Positions 23,401-36,330 of a DNA stretch of 64,000 bases are shown here, piece after piece. A program made the position numbers and the translations under genes. The DNA lies in NCBI GenBank assembly GCA_020064725.1, contig JAGTWJ010000019.1, forward strand, positions 682,001-746,000, read 5' to 3'. The notes below the pieces were generated by a model, which was not told the DNA's origin, searched no databases, and saw nothing but the letters and a program-made list of their open reading frames with translations. Numbering within the stretch: position 1 is the stretch's first letter; each line of letters starts with the position of its first letter. The stretch comes from Drechslerella dactyloides (taxonomy: Eukaryota; Ascomycota; Orbiliomycetes; Orbiliales; Orbiliaceae).

Positions 23401-26400
23401 CCCGCCGACGACGAGTTCGCCGCCTGTTCGACCCATCGCAGGCCCCATCTGCATAGTAACAGCTTGGGTATTATAGTTCGGCTGGCAAGTTCTTAGCTGC
23501 AGGCCGGAGTCTGTGCCATTTGACCAGCACGAGGGAGTTCGCAAAGTACGTTAGGCCATGAGCGCATGCATGCATGTTTCTATCTGCGCGAGTGAGACAT
23601 AACTCGTGGGAAGCCCCACGAGAACCTTAATAAGAATATAACAGGTCTAATTAAGATCTTTTGGAGAAAAAACCCAGGTATCCAATGGATATAGGCGGGC
23701 TGCCGTTCCGCCGCAGACACGTTTCTGGTCAAGACTGTGGGATGCAGGCCGAGAAAGGCCCTTAGCGTTCAGTTGACTTGATTATCATGACTTAGCCATG
23801 TTTTTCCTAGAACAAAACAAGATTTTTTTTTCTAATTGGCAATCACCGATGATGTCTTACAATCGGCCTGTCGTCCGTGGCACATGCAAATGCAAAGTTT
23901 TGTGCAAATATCAAAAGCATTTCTTATATGCCTATTAAGCAAGTAAGTATGTAGTTGAGTGATGTATATGCGTGACGGTACCTGTCTATAATACTCTCTG
24001 GCTTTTTCGCATCAATTCGGAGAAAATTTGCGGAAAAATCAAGGCCGCCACGTTTCTATTGGAAGTTGCTCCATGACGGGGAAAAATAAGAGAGCGAAAG
24101 CAGAGCAAGATATTCGCCCGGTAAACAATTAACAGCTCGGCTCGCGGTCCCGAACGAGGGAAAGCACGATGCCGGTTGACAAGGCCAACCTTGTTTCTCG
24201 GACTGTCTAAGCAGAGCACGGCACAGGCGGTGTCTCAGATGGGAGAGAAGAGCCAACGAGAAGCGGCGTCGTTCACAGCGCCCGAGTGACCCACTTTTAC
24301 GTCACAGGGTCGAGGACGTTCAGGTTGTCGAAATTGAAGGGGTGGCTATGGTGAACGAGGGAGAGAGAGAAGCCGGTGAGGTTGAAACGAATGACAAGAT
24401 TATACGGAGTCGGGGGCTGTCGCGCTCGGATTCCGCAGGAGATATTTTCGGAACAGGTTTGCCCGGGAAGCCTCGGCGCCCAGTTTGGATGGCTTTATTC
24501 TCAGCTGGACGGGAGAACAGACCTGCTGTCTGGCTGAAGGTGGATTTGTTTCCCACATGGCAGGTGCTTTCCAGAATACCGAATCCGCCCGGTAAGATCA
24601 GACGACAAATTCGCTCGCCTTCACATATATCTACTGCTCGAATACGTGCACGAGTTCTGCAGCAATGCACAGTGCATGTGTAGCGAGGCCAGCCTGCCGC
24701 GTCCCACAACTAACGCTTATTGACCTCGTCTAATTGGCCGATCAGGGCTAAAGTGTCTCACTTCTTTGCTGGTCTAATCGGAGAGATTGATAGCGAAGTT
24801 TAGGGAAGGGGAAGAATGGATCTGCAATGCATGTTATCGGGGAAGGCTCGGTGGAGCGTTTGCATTCCGTACCGGCAGATTTGCATGGATGTAACATATT
24901 CACGGACACCTTGGGACGCTGGCGAACAGGAAGCTGGTTCTTGCGGCATACGAGTCCTTGGCGAGAACGAGGAAAATTCAAAAAGGTTTTCAAAGGAAGC
25001 GCGAGTCCGAGACGGACGGCCGGACGGGCTGAAAGAATTCAGCGGGGCGTCTCGAGGTTGGTGTAAGAGGTGGATCAAATTTACGTAGTGTAGAATATAC
25101 TATAGGATTAGTGTGCACCACGCGAAGCCCATGGTGGACGATTTACGGTACGTCTGGGTATATATCTAGTGAGCTGTGGGTGTGTGATAGAGAGAATCGT
25201 GCGCTGCCTTCCAGCGCTAAAGGTTCCATCATGGGTTTGTCCTCTTTTGTTTTTTTTTGGATGGACACAACTCTCAGCTACTGAAGAAAAAAGAACAAGA
25301 TATGCAACATTGAGCGTCATCCTTGCCGTCCTGGGAAAGACGTTGCAGTGCCCGCCTATTCTTCCCCTCTGTTGCAAAGGGACGGGAAAATACAACTGGG
25401 TTTGATCAATCACAGCACAATCATTTTGGAAGACTAGCCACGACGGCTTGTGCAAGGTTCCCAGAATCTGCATGGCACACCCTCCACAACTCCACAACGT
25501 TAAATGTACCAAACTATTCTAATCGCCAGGGTGAACACGACTCACTGGGGGTTTGGAACTTACGAGGCTTGAAGAGGGACGGCTAATGGCCTCACAGCAA
25601 TGATCGCGATCAAGGGGTTCGCCATTTGCACACAAATACGGAATATTATAAGGGACACATGTATCACCTTCAGGGATCTGATATAAGTGCTTCCGATCGA
25701 TATCATACCTACTAACATTTGACAAAAATAAGTGGGTTGAAATGAACAAACGTCTCATAGCCCCTTGGTCGTCAAAGATCGCAAAAAGAAAGTTGGATTG
25801 CGGGTGAATACGCACACGACGGCGTGATCATTGCCGAAGGACCGCTTCTAACCTGCGTTACGGAATACAGCACCTGCGCACATGGCTGGCCTGCTAGGTA
25901 CCAGCAGTAAACTTTGGGTTCAAGCAGGAGGCCGAGGCAAAATATGAAAAGGAAGGTGCAAAGCCTACGCCACAGTTTGGCCAGCAAGTTTCCGAACAAA
26001 CTTGGCAAGCGAAAGTTCCACCCGACTAAGTAGATCGATGGAATCTAAGATCCTAGTTCCTAGCAGAATGCGTAGCCGTTCGAAATGACTGATTGCACCA
26101 TATGGATCCCTGGTCGGCGCAGAAAGCTGGTTATTGAGACAACCATCCCGAAGAAAATTGTTCCCCCCTTTGCATATTTTGTCCAACCGCGAAGTGCCCC
26201 GGGCTCTGGATCCCAGAGGTCTGGATGACGGGACGGGCTCGGACTTAAGCTGCACGGCGGATAACATCTCATGTCGATAGCCTCAATCGCTCGATCTCTC
26301 CGAGGCTTGTCTCGGGCTTTCAACATTCAGCCATGCAAACCGAAGGCGCTCACACGGACACCTTCAGATCTTGCATTCCTTCGCAATTACCCAGATCGCC

Positions 26401-28118
26401 ATGCAAGAGGAAGGAACGATTGGCGAACGTCCGGTCGCCATGCAGCCACGGAACATGATTCGAAGCACTCTCGTGCATCAGAATAGTGGAGAAGGTGCCA
26501 AAGGAAAAGAAAATGAGTGCCACCTCAGTTGGAGAAGTCCCCGGTGCCGATCGTTGCTTCTCGATGGGCCCACGATGCCCGCCGCCGCACGATTTTTTGG
26601 CGCCGGCAGTCAAGACCACTTCGCACCAAGCCGCCCGACGGGAATCCTTTTTTGTTTTTTCTTTTTCCGTTTGCTGATGTATTATTCCTTGGTTGCCAAC
26701 GAGAAAATGGAATCGCCAGATTCGGCGATTTCGCGAACTTGAACATGTAGCTCCATCAGCAACATCTACTGCGGAAATTTATTCCGCAGATAGGCACCCG
26801 GTATAACATTGTACCTGAAAGACCCAGAGGCCGAATTTCTGGTAGCATCAATCGATAAGAATTCCCTAGCCACTTGCTTGAATAAGCATGAGTCTATCTG
26901 TGAACCAAGAAATGGTATTCTGGAAATGGAATCGGTTAACAAGCTAACACGAAAAAGAGGAAATCGAAAACAAAAGGAACCCGCCCAATTCTTTTCTTTT
27001 TTCCTCTATAATTCTCCCGGGGAGGGACAGGGTTTAAGGGTGCTATGCGAGCTTGATAGTTTCAGAGGGTGTATGGGGAGTTCTGCCTGCAATTTATCAG
27101 TTTGAATGTGGCTTTCCTTTCCGCAAGCCCAAGTTTTTGGGAGGCTGAAAGGAGGGCAAAGGTCGAGATGCTTCGCACGACCTGGCTTCGACCTTGAATC
27201 TGGACTAGACCCCATTCGATATGGCGAGCATTCATTCCGCCCCAGGACCATCCGGTCTTTCGCGCGTGGATTGCGGAGGGGGGGTAACCATGAAAAACAA
27301 AGAACCCTGATTGATTGAGCTCTGACAGTCCCACCAAAGCCCGCTGCATAGTTCGACTAGCGAAATAGGCATGTGCGCATATAATGAATCGTGCTGGGAG
27401 ATTCCAAATATGTTTATCGCGGGAATCGATCGATTTCGAATCCGACGGGAAGGGGTAAGAGGCGAAGGCATTGGCATGGTCATTGCCAATGGCCTGCGCC
27501 TACGCTGCGGTCACTCGGGTTTAAAAATTTTGGCCTTCACAATGCACAATTGGGCTCCATGAATCAATGCAGTTGGGAACGATGCAAGTGATCTGCTCAA
27601 AGCCCGTTGAAAAGCGACCCATGGTTTCCTTGCCGGTTTCCTTTATTTGATACCTTTTCAAGAAAGAGATCCGAGAGTTAATCGGGTAGTGAATTGAGCG
27701 CCTGAGAGACCCAACTCGTTAATGGGCCGGTATTGACAGGATAAGGGGGACGTTGGACGAGGATCCTACATTACATTAGAAACCGCAGTGAACCCTATTC
27801 TAGCCCAAAAGGATATATCGTCGTATGGCAGCAGCAGCAAGCAAGCAACCACCGCGGTGTGGTGCGGTGCAGTGATTACTACCAGTACGTGGGGAGCATG
27901 TCTGTTCAGGATACCCTGGAGCTTAGATGCATCCGCTTATGCATTTTTACTGCTCACGCCATATCACTCCTGAAATCTCCCACACTCTAGTGCCCTCTGC
28001 AACAGTTTAACGGTAACCCCAAAACGAGATGGCCGAGTAACTACCCCATGGCCAAATGACCACCTGGAAAGACCTGTTTCATGGGAGCCCGATGGTAACG
28101 GACTAAAAGCTAGTCCGG

Positions 28119-28142
28119 TGTACCTGTACATGTACCTGTACA
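28119..28142. repeat. Two tandem copies of the 12-bp unit TGTACCTGTACA
   Basis: Two exact adjacent copies, each nearly palindromic, make an inverted-repeat-rich 24-bp block about 1.05 kb upstream of the Zn2Cys6 regulator start. Confidence 0.85.
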
Positions 28143-28397
28143 TCCCCTTACAACTTTGCCGAGAAATTGCTTCTTGTTCGCCTACCACACCCGTCCGCCA
28201 ATCTCCCCGCAGCAGCACAAGCAATATAGCAGCAGCCACTATCTCTAAATTCAATAATAATGTCGCCTCATTCTTCGCAAGATCCATTTTTTCATCCTAA
28301 CGCCTCTTCTACATGTAATGCTCGTTTTCCCAGTCCTGCAAGCTCTCTTCGTGGCCAACTTCGACTGAGAGACCGACTAGCACTATAGTACCCTGCT

Positions 28398-28415
28398 TGC
28401 TGCTGCTGCTGCTGC
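28398..28415. repeat. Microsatellite (TGC)6 with further TGC tracts to 28440
   Basis: Six perfect TGC units are followed by a second short run near 28430. CAG-type runs also occur at about 27829 and 28209. They create a glutamine-rich but unsupported minus-strand frame. Confidence 0.85.
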
Positions 28416-28918
28416 CACCGGCCTGACCGCTGCTGCTGCCTGCTAGTGCTGTGCTGCTCCCTTGCCTTCGAATTCCTTGAATTTCTAGCTTGCTGTCGAT
28501 AGCGGACTGTGCTCGACCTCTGGTGGATTATTATATTGGGACCCAGCTCGACAACCAAACCCCGACTGCTCCGACTGCTTCCCGAAACCGAAAAACGATT
28601 TATTGGGGCCCCATGCTCTTCTACCTGTCAATTTGTGTTCTGGCGAATCTCACCTGGGAAAGCTGACCCGTAGGCAGGGCAAGCGGTGTACCAATAATCT
28701 TGCAGCTGGTACCTTGAGGACACCACCTCAAAACTCTTTTTCTCGAAATATTCTCCGTCTGGCCCAACTCGAAGCCCCAAGCTCAGGCAAAACCAGAAGA
28801 ACATCTATTGGGATATTTATCCGAGCTTTGACAGAGAACGAACATGCAAATTTGTATCTCGACATAAAGGCGCTGGAACTATCTGATAGCTGCTGTCCCA
28901 GTCTCCTTTTTTCTTACC

Positions 28919-28926
28919 TATAAATT
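28919..28926 (+). promoter_or_regulatory. TATA box of the Zn2Cys6 regulator
   Basis: TATAAATT is followed by a strongly C/T-rich stretch (TTTTCTCCTTCTTGTTTCTTC), a common arrangement at fungal transcription starts. No ATG occurs between it and 29194, so 29194 would be the first start codon of the transcript. Confidence 0.5.
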
Positions 28927-29193
28927 TTCTCCTTCTTGTTTCTTCTCTCGATCTTTCCGTCTCTGCCTGGTGCTGCCTGGCCGGTCTGCTGCAGGTCGAC
29001 CTCTTCGTTGAGTTGCGGGTCCTGCCTCCTAGTGGAGGATAAGAATTTTCGTGAACCGCTTGAATTTCGTACTGCGTAACTCGGAAAAGGGAGCAGGCAA
29101 ATTTTCTCATTGAAAGGGACGGATTCTCAATTTTTCCAGGAGGTATATTTGTTATTGGCCAGTCCAATATCAAAGCAAAGAAATATTTGCCCG

Positions 29194-31665
29194 ATGCACC
29201 CATTTTCTGGTAGCGTGGTATCGCCATTACTTTCGCCTCCTTCATCTGAGTGTAATTCTTCGTCGAAGGGTTCCATCTCGGACCAGCACTCTCTGAGAGA
29301 GAGGCAGGAAACCTACAAAACTGGCGGGCTAAGCTACCCTCTTTCGCCAATGTCAAATTCGACCCCGCCTCTGCCATATCGATCAAGTTATCCGTCCGAT
29401 TCGACATCGAATGGTGCTGCGAGGTCCCCCTCGGGCCACGCATACGGTCACGCTCCTGGCTCGACACCAGCATCCCATAGTGCTCCCAGGCCGAGACCCA
29501 GGCTTGCTCTCTCGACGGATGAGTTAGTGGCGATTGTCTCGAATAGTCCAACAAGAGAATCCAACCTGCTTCGACCTGTGACGCCCTCGAATTATCGCCC
29601 GCGGCCCGAGTTTTCATCGCCGCCGTCTCAGCGTCCCGACAGTCAATCAACATATTTCCCCCACCAATCTCCTGGGCAGCAACCTTTCTCCCCTCCTCAG
29701 CAGCCTCCCAGAAGAGCCAAAGCGCATGTCCCTTCGGCCTGTGTCAACTGCAAGAACGCTCATCTAGCCTGTGATGGTAAGCAAACCTGTCTCTTTCAGA
29801 AGCGAAGCGCTGGCGTGTCCCCACGACGACAACCCGGATTCCCAAGTTCCCCGATGTTTCTTTGGACTCAAGACCTCCTGGAACACTCTTCCATCTTCTT
29901 GACGTATCCATGAACAGGCTGAGCGAAAGCCTAGCCGCTTATGGGGCGCGTCAATCGAGTGCTTTCGTCGCCTTGCTGTGTTGCAAATGTTGTCGTTCCT
30001 GCGCCAAAGCTCCTCGCCGGTTGTTTCCCTTTCCAGCACAGTTACTGACATCACTTGAACACCACAGTGCAACGGCCCTGCCCACGTTGCATCTCGACGG
30101 GTAAACAGGTCAGTCACCTTCTTACGATGCCCTGGCATGAGCGCTCGAGCATCCAGCCTTCTCACGACAGCCAAACTAACCAGCCTGTGTTGCAGGACTC
30201 TTGCGTTGACGTTGAGCACAAGAAGAGAGGTCGCCCGCGGCTAAGAGACGTGCGACACAGCTTTGAGGTGGCTAGGGCGATTGACTCGCGGTCCGGCTTG
30301 AATATTGGGGGCGGGCTGCCCTCGCCTGGCGGCCTCAATGGGCGGGGAGTGCGCTTACCCGGACCCGAGCGAGTGGGACGCACGTCAATATCGTCTAGGA
30401 CCGCGCCATACGTTCTGGCGGATCCGGCGAGGCAGGATTTCTCGACGCGGTCCATGTTCCCGGATCATGACCAGCTGCAGGTGCCGCGCGGCCAGTCTTT
30501 CGAATCTACGCAGTACATACCCCCTACCGCCTTCCTCACGACGGACTTGGTCGTCGCCAGCTCGACGGGGGGTTTTCAGGATCTACTGGGCTTTGGGGCG
30601 CATGAATTGAATTTGAGGAGGACTGTCTACGACCTCGCTACGGATTCCCCTACCGATCTCAAGAACTTGGACCGTGTGCTACGTTGCATCAGAGCAATAA
30701 TACAGCAGGAAGACCCGCACTATAGAACACCGCCATCTCAGGACGTCTACAATGTCCTGCAGCGGTCGACTTCGATGGACCTACGGGCAGGGCTTCGGGG
30801 TGCCCCGGTGATCGAGGAGTACTTTGATTTCCGCAGGTCTGATTCTGCAGTGATCAAGGGATTTGCGAGGTTTTACCTTAGTCGGGCGAGCGTGTACTTT
30901 GTGGCGATGGAGGTTGCTGTAGTGAGGAATCGCTCGTTCACCGGGCCGTCGATGAGTAGAATGCCCGAGGCCGCGAACTTTGCACAAATCCCACATCGAA
31001 ATTCTGCGGACGGTCTCCTGCCGCAGACCGTGCAACGTAATAGGTCATTTTCCTCGCCCAATTTCCCGCACGGTGCAAAGATACCGTCGCCATCAGTACC
31101 ACCTGTGCCACCAATACCGGCGTCGATAGCAAATGCACATGCAAGCGCACATGCAAATGCAAATACAGCGGCGTCCCATCCGCCCCCGCCACAGCTACGA
31201 CTGGGTGTACCTTCTGCCACCATGTCCGGTGCTACTTATCCACCTCCCGGCCACGGTCACACCCACAGGCGCGATCATTCAGCCGAATTCAAGCAAACAC
31301 AACCACCCAGGCACGGGTCCGGTTCGATGCCCTCGCTCAGACAGTACTCGTTCTCCCCTTCGTCGTACAGTTCAACAGTCGACGCCCGAAGCCCGGCCTC
31401 TATACTCTCCCCTGGTGTTGGGCCCATCTATGCATCTCCAACGGAACTCACACCGCGAACGGAACAGCTCCAACTGCCACCGCTCCGAGGCCTTCCGGGG
31501 ATGAATGCACCGGGAGCGACCTCGGGCAGTCTACATAATAGAGAGCATGGAAACAGAGGACACGGTGTTGAGCATGATCTCGAACGAGAGGTCAGAAGGG
31601 ATCCTGCTGGCGAGCCCGCAGCACCAAGACGTGGGAGGATTGGTGTACGGGAAATTGTGGAGTAG
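29194..31665 (+). CDS. Zn2Cys6 transcription factor with PAS-like domain
   Basis: There are three exons: 29194-29776, 30068-30108 and 30196-31665. They total 2094 nt, giving 697 residues. The zinc cluster is cut by both introns. C183, C186 and C193 (CVNCKNAHLAC) are in exon 1, C199 and C202 (RPCPRC) in the 41-nt exon 2, and C211 (DSC) in exon 3. Spacing is C-x2-C-x6-C-x5-C-x2-C-x8-C, as in fungal binuclear cluster factors. Directly after it KKRGRPRLRD resembles an AT-hook. Residues of about 320-350 (FLTTDLVVASSTGGFQDLLG) look like a PAS fold, as in Ert1/AcuK-type regulators of carbon use. The rest is serine/proline-rich disorder with a histidine/alanine-rich patch. It is nuclear by family. 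The start is the first ATG after the TATA box; an in-frame ATG at 29350 is the alternative. The C-terminal end after about residue 650 is uncertain because another intron could lie there. Confidence 0.85.
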
Positions 31666-34600
31666 CCACTCGGAAAATTGCTCGCCTGGATTTTCCAACA
31701 AAACGACTGAACACGCAGCATGCACGCATTGCTGATCTGCACTGACCTGGGAAAAAGTATATTCCTGGATCGGACCAATGAACTGGCCTCTGGCCATTCT
31801 CCCGTGCGAAGATTCCTTCGCACACGGGCACTTCGCTTGTATTCTTACTTACGCTGTTTTTTTTATCTTTGCTGAATTGTCTATGCATGCATTCCGGCTG
31901 TCTACTGATATTTTCGCTGTTGTGCTTTGTTACGCAAGGTTTTCTGGATCGTTTGGGCCGGAGTCGTCGTTTACTGGAAACCGATCAAAAATCCATCGGA
32001 GTTTTGGCGCTTTACCGAGCTGTGTTTTATCGTCTCTCTGGCATACCCGTTCTGTTTAATCGCACATGGTTCCAAGGGAGGTGAAAGGTGGAGGAATCGG
32101 CAAAATTGGTGTCGTGCTATTCGGTATTATTCCCCAGTTCGCATTGCGAGAGTTGTCGGTTTGTGTTTTGATATATTGCGCCCTGTAATTTTGCATACCT
32201 GTCTGCATACCTGTCTGATTGAAAACAAATGATTCCCAAGGGCGGTGGCGGTGATAGAGGAGTTGGCTTTCTGAGAAGGAAAACAAAAAAGAGGCCGTCT
32301 ACATCTGTGTTTTTTTATATAGTGTAGTAGTTTTTGAGCTCCGAGCTGTGTCTGAATATATATAGGAAACCAAAAAATCGCATAGCCAATCTAAAGCAAA
32401 AATGGAAAAGAACCAACCGTCTCCCCCTTTGAGATGCAGCTCCTGAAGTATCTACCCCTTACCACAGATGCACCAGTCAGACGATTTTACATCGGCTGCA
32501 CTAGCAAGATCTGTGACAAAAGGCGTCGTGTCAGTGCGTCTTTCGTCTCAGGTTGGCGGGCGGATGTGTTGCGGTGTCGTCTATACAGCAGCGGTAAGAT
32601 GGCCCAGCAGAATGAGCTGGAGTATATATAAATTGCAGGCCGGGTGAGCTGGGCCTCGCCAATGCAAACCACACCACAAATCGCAACTTCATCAACTGGG
32701 TGCCATCAAAATCCTGCGAGCAGACGAGGGAAAGACCGGCTGGTTTATATGCTCTCCATAGCTCCCAATGCCTGTCTCCCACACCGGAGCACGAGGATCC
32801 GACGTTCACTTTCAGGGGTGGAGCAGAAGGAGGAGCAGGAGGAGAGACAGAGCGCTCGAGCTCCCATTCCTGCAAGGAACCCGAGAGGCGTCACCTCATG
32901 GCAATGGGCATTGTCGATACGGCGTTACTAAAAAGCGGCGGCCTTTTCCAACTTTTCTCTCATGGGAGAAACATGCGCGAGACTAACAAGCATGTGGCTG
33001 CACGATTCTCTGCGTTCGTGCGCCGGGTGCCCGACCACCCAGAATTCCGACCGCCAGCCCGGCCGATGATTGGCTGTCGCGGCCGGCTTGTCCCAGCTCG
33101 CCAGCCCACTCTGCCAGCTGGACCTTTCGTTCGCCCTTTACTACCCACTCGATAAATTCTCCGAAAAGCAAGGGCGCGACACCATGAAGAAAGGCGTCGG
33201 AGAAAAAAACAAAAAAGTTCCAACACCTGTTACTGCTTTCGTCTAGGTCGGTGGGTTGCGACGTGCGCCGGCGTGATCACCAGAGCTAGGGTTCGACAGA
33301 GAAAAATGAGAGACTCGGTGACAAGGTGGGAAAAGAATTCCCGTGGTCGGATCGTAAACTCCGGGTGCCGCCCCGTTTGCCATCGTCGTTTGCTTTGGTG
33401 TGTGCGCGCGTATTTATCTGATGGTGTCGTTGCATCTCGAAAGACAGTCGTATGAAACCGAACTTTTCCTTCTGGAATGAAAAAGATGTGCCAGTCTGAT
33501 ACATGGAAAAGCGAGGGGGGGAAGAGAGGTTCTGCGACAGCTTTATAAGAATCCGGAGATAAATTACCTGCGTCAGAACGCTTGGGAGTTTTAAAGGTTT
33601 CGCCTGTTCCAAGGCCGAAATAAAGGAACCCCAGCCTAGTTTCCCGGCTCATTAAATAAAATTTGGAGAGAAACGAGGCCGCGAGGCCGGGACGGCGCAG
33701 AAGAAAACATCGTGACCTCGACAGCTACCCTGCATGCAGTTGCCCTTTCCCGTCCAACTGGCCGCGCCAGGGATGCTCCCTGCGATCGCCATCGTCAAAT
33801 ATTATCATCAGCCCATACCTTCGCTACCTAGACTTCTCCATCTCCATCTCACATGACTGGCTACCATTCACCCAGCTAAAGTATCGCAATGTTACTGCGC
33901 GCACAGGAAAGTCTATTCCAAATATCACCTTAAGTCCATGGGAGGGAAATCCAGGACGGCGAGGAGAGAAAAAAGAAAGCTAGAGCAATCCCTCGGCCCA
34001 TCGACGTGGCGGCCGGCCGGCTGGGATGGGATGGCCCACAGATACATACGCACCACCACCATGCACAGATATGCTAGTAAACATGCATGCATGGTCCCGT
34101 TTAGGTTCGACTTGTACCCGCTAGGGGGTGTACCTCGCCCCGGGTCAACCTACTTTCGTTATTCTCACTCGTCGAAACGGACATGAATGTAGTACTCTCG
34201 CTAGCAGGCTTCCCCCCGAGCTGCAGCTTGCTTGGGCTCGACTTCCCGGTTCACAGGTGCGGGTGTCTGTATACGCTGCTGGTACATACATGGCATGGTC
34301 GTACTTGGGCAGCTTGCCGTCAATGCCTGTTTACATGCACGGCAGGGAGACTTTAGGGAGAGTTCTAGACAAGGCCGGCGGCCTAAAGCGTACCAGTGTA
34401 CCTCGATACCCCAGCAAATGAGATATCGCATAATGTATCTTTGTCGCAGTGCGGTGGAGAGGTCAGACCGTGCTAGGCTAATACCAGGAGGATGCATGCG
34501 TGACCGCAGGAAAAAGCACTGCCATCCGTCTAGATGCCCCGCCTGCCCTATCTTTCTGTTCTCCCTCCTATTGAGTCCGTGGTATGCCTGGATTTGCCAA

Positions 34601-36330
34601 TTACCACAGAATTTAATCCGCTGACTATAATACTTCTTTCGACAACGGTGACGATGACATCGGCCGCAGCGTGTTGACGTTGTGGTAAGTAGTCCAATCA
34701 TGAAACCGATTAATTATTAGTTTCTTGGTGAGATTTGAAGCATCACGGTTTCTGAATCTCGGCTACAGAACCTGAGACGATTAAAATTGCGTCTCACCAC
34801 CACCAAGAGGATTCGAAGCGGAGCCCGCTAAATTTCATGTTCCCAAAGCAGTATCGTTCACGTAAAATTAAAACGAGCTTTGGGCTTGGGATCAATTTGC
34901 TGAGGCGGGAGGAGCGCTGAACACCAGCATTTTCTTCTGGACCCTCGGATATCTCGGTGCATGAGGATCTTCAGGCTTCCTACTCGTGCGAGGCAAGCGT
35001 AAATGTGATGTGACGCGTCGGCGTGATTGTATCGGTTTTAGCAATTTTCTCACAAATTCTCCATACGTATGCGATTTACGTATGCTGTGAGAAATTCCCA
35101 TTGCCCTCGGTTCGCGGCTGACCCAGCGAAAAAATCAGACGAGAATTTGGGTCAACGATCGATCCAATATATTCAGATCGGATCAGCACAGTGTAATATA
35201 GATGTCATACGATAACAGCCTAATGCTCTTGTCCCCCGCCTCACGCAGTCCTTCATTACCAACTAGGCAAACATCGTCGACTATCAAATTGGCTCTATGC
35301 CGTGTTCACGTTCACGTGCATATGAACTAGCACATCTGTCTGTTCCGCTCGCGATCCAGACGGGTCGGAAGCATCTTGGCCAATTGGTAATCGCTGACTA
35401 GCATACAGAGCAGGCAGTCAAGTCCCGCAGTTGTAATCTTACTCGTTATTATCAGAAGGGCCGGCACAGACGGGACCAAACAAAAAAAAATCCTAACGCG
35501 AAATGCCTACTTTCGTACGGTGCATCAGGTCAGTCTCAGAAGGTGAAAAATATGAGATGAAGATGGCACCGTCGTGGTCAGCGATTTAGGTAACTATATC
35601 ACGGGTTTATATGAGTTTCGTACTTTATCTATCGCGACCATGGATTCTCAAATGAGCTAGCCGGGCGAGCAATGCAATAAAGCCGGCGCGCTATTATATC
35701 GGCGCGGTCTATTGAGATCTCCCTCAACCCCACTCGATGATGCGACTTTGGCTCTAATTGGGCCAATCGTCGGCCGCAGCTGCCTAACGCCGGAGATCGA
35801 CAGAATGAATTTCGATATTTGGTCCGCGAGAACACCAAGATGATGATGTGGATAACCATGAACCATCTGCCATTTCACCTCGTACGTGAGGGCATTCGCG
35901 AGAATGTCTGTCCGCCCGGCGTACCGCCTCATGGCCTGATAGGAAATTTTAAGCTGGAGGCTGGTCTGGCTTCCCCAACGCGGTCAGCCAGCCAGGCCAG
36001 CCAGTCAGCCATCTCCTCTCAATTGTGTGATTCGTGTGATTACGGCGCACAAAAATACGAAGAAGCATGTCGTTTCCCGAGGCTGGTCGTCAAATTCTAC
36101 CAATAAACGCACATACGAAGCGAGCATCGACTGTTTGCCTGACAATGGGCGCGGTTGGGCAATTTCAAGGTTGCATTTGTGCTGTGATATGTGTGTAACC
36201 GTGCGCAGCTGTGCGGTCGGGTTGCATCGGCTTTCTCGCCTAAATTTTTTAGTTTTCGTTTTCGCGTCGACGCCGACAAGTTTCCGCTTATCGATAGAGG
36301 GATGAGCCGGCGACTAGTAAGAATTTAGTG
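31666..36330. other. 4.7 kb gene-poor region
   Basis: I see no supportable gene. Short frames lack domains. The stretch contains three TGCATGCA palindromes (31884, 33731, 34084), a 12-bp tandem duplication near 32192 and a GCCAG-rich tract at 35984-36011. The final 100 bases before 36331 form the promoter of the RidA-family gene, without an obvious TATA box. Confidence 0.4.
32192..32215. repeat. Tandem duplication of TGCATACCTGTC
   Basis: Two adjacent exact 12-bp copies, about 530 bases downstream of the Zn2Cys6 regulator stop. Confidence 0.85.

Larger units (their letters stand above)
20364..29193. other. 8.8 kb gene-poor region upstream of the Zn2Cys6 regulator
   Basis: No gene can be supported here; frames are short, overlap on both strands and show no domain. 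The stretch carries a tetranucleotide repeat, at least four TGCATGCA palindromes (20597, 21933, 23359, 23567), a 12-bp tandem palindrome and (TGC)n tracts. The last kilobase is C/T-rich and likely holds the promoter and leader of the regulator at 29194. The rest could be distal regulatory DNA, non-coding RNA or decayed mobile elements. Confidence 0.4.

Noticed and set aside
28292..28558. Minus-strand frame with glutamine runs
   Set aside because: The glutamines come from the TGC/CAG microsatellite in the promoter of the Zn2Cys6 gene.
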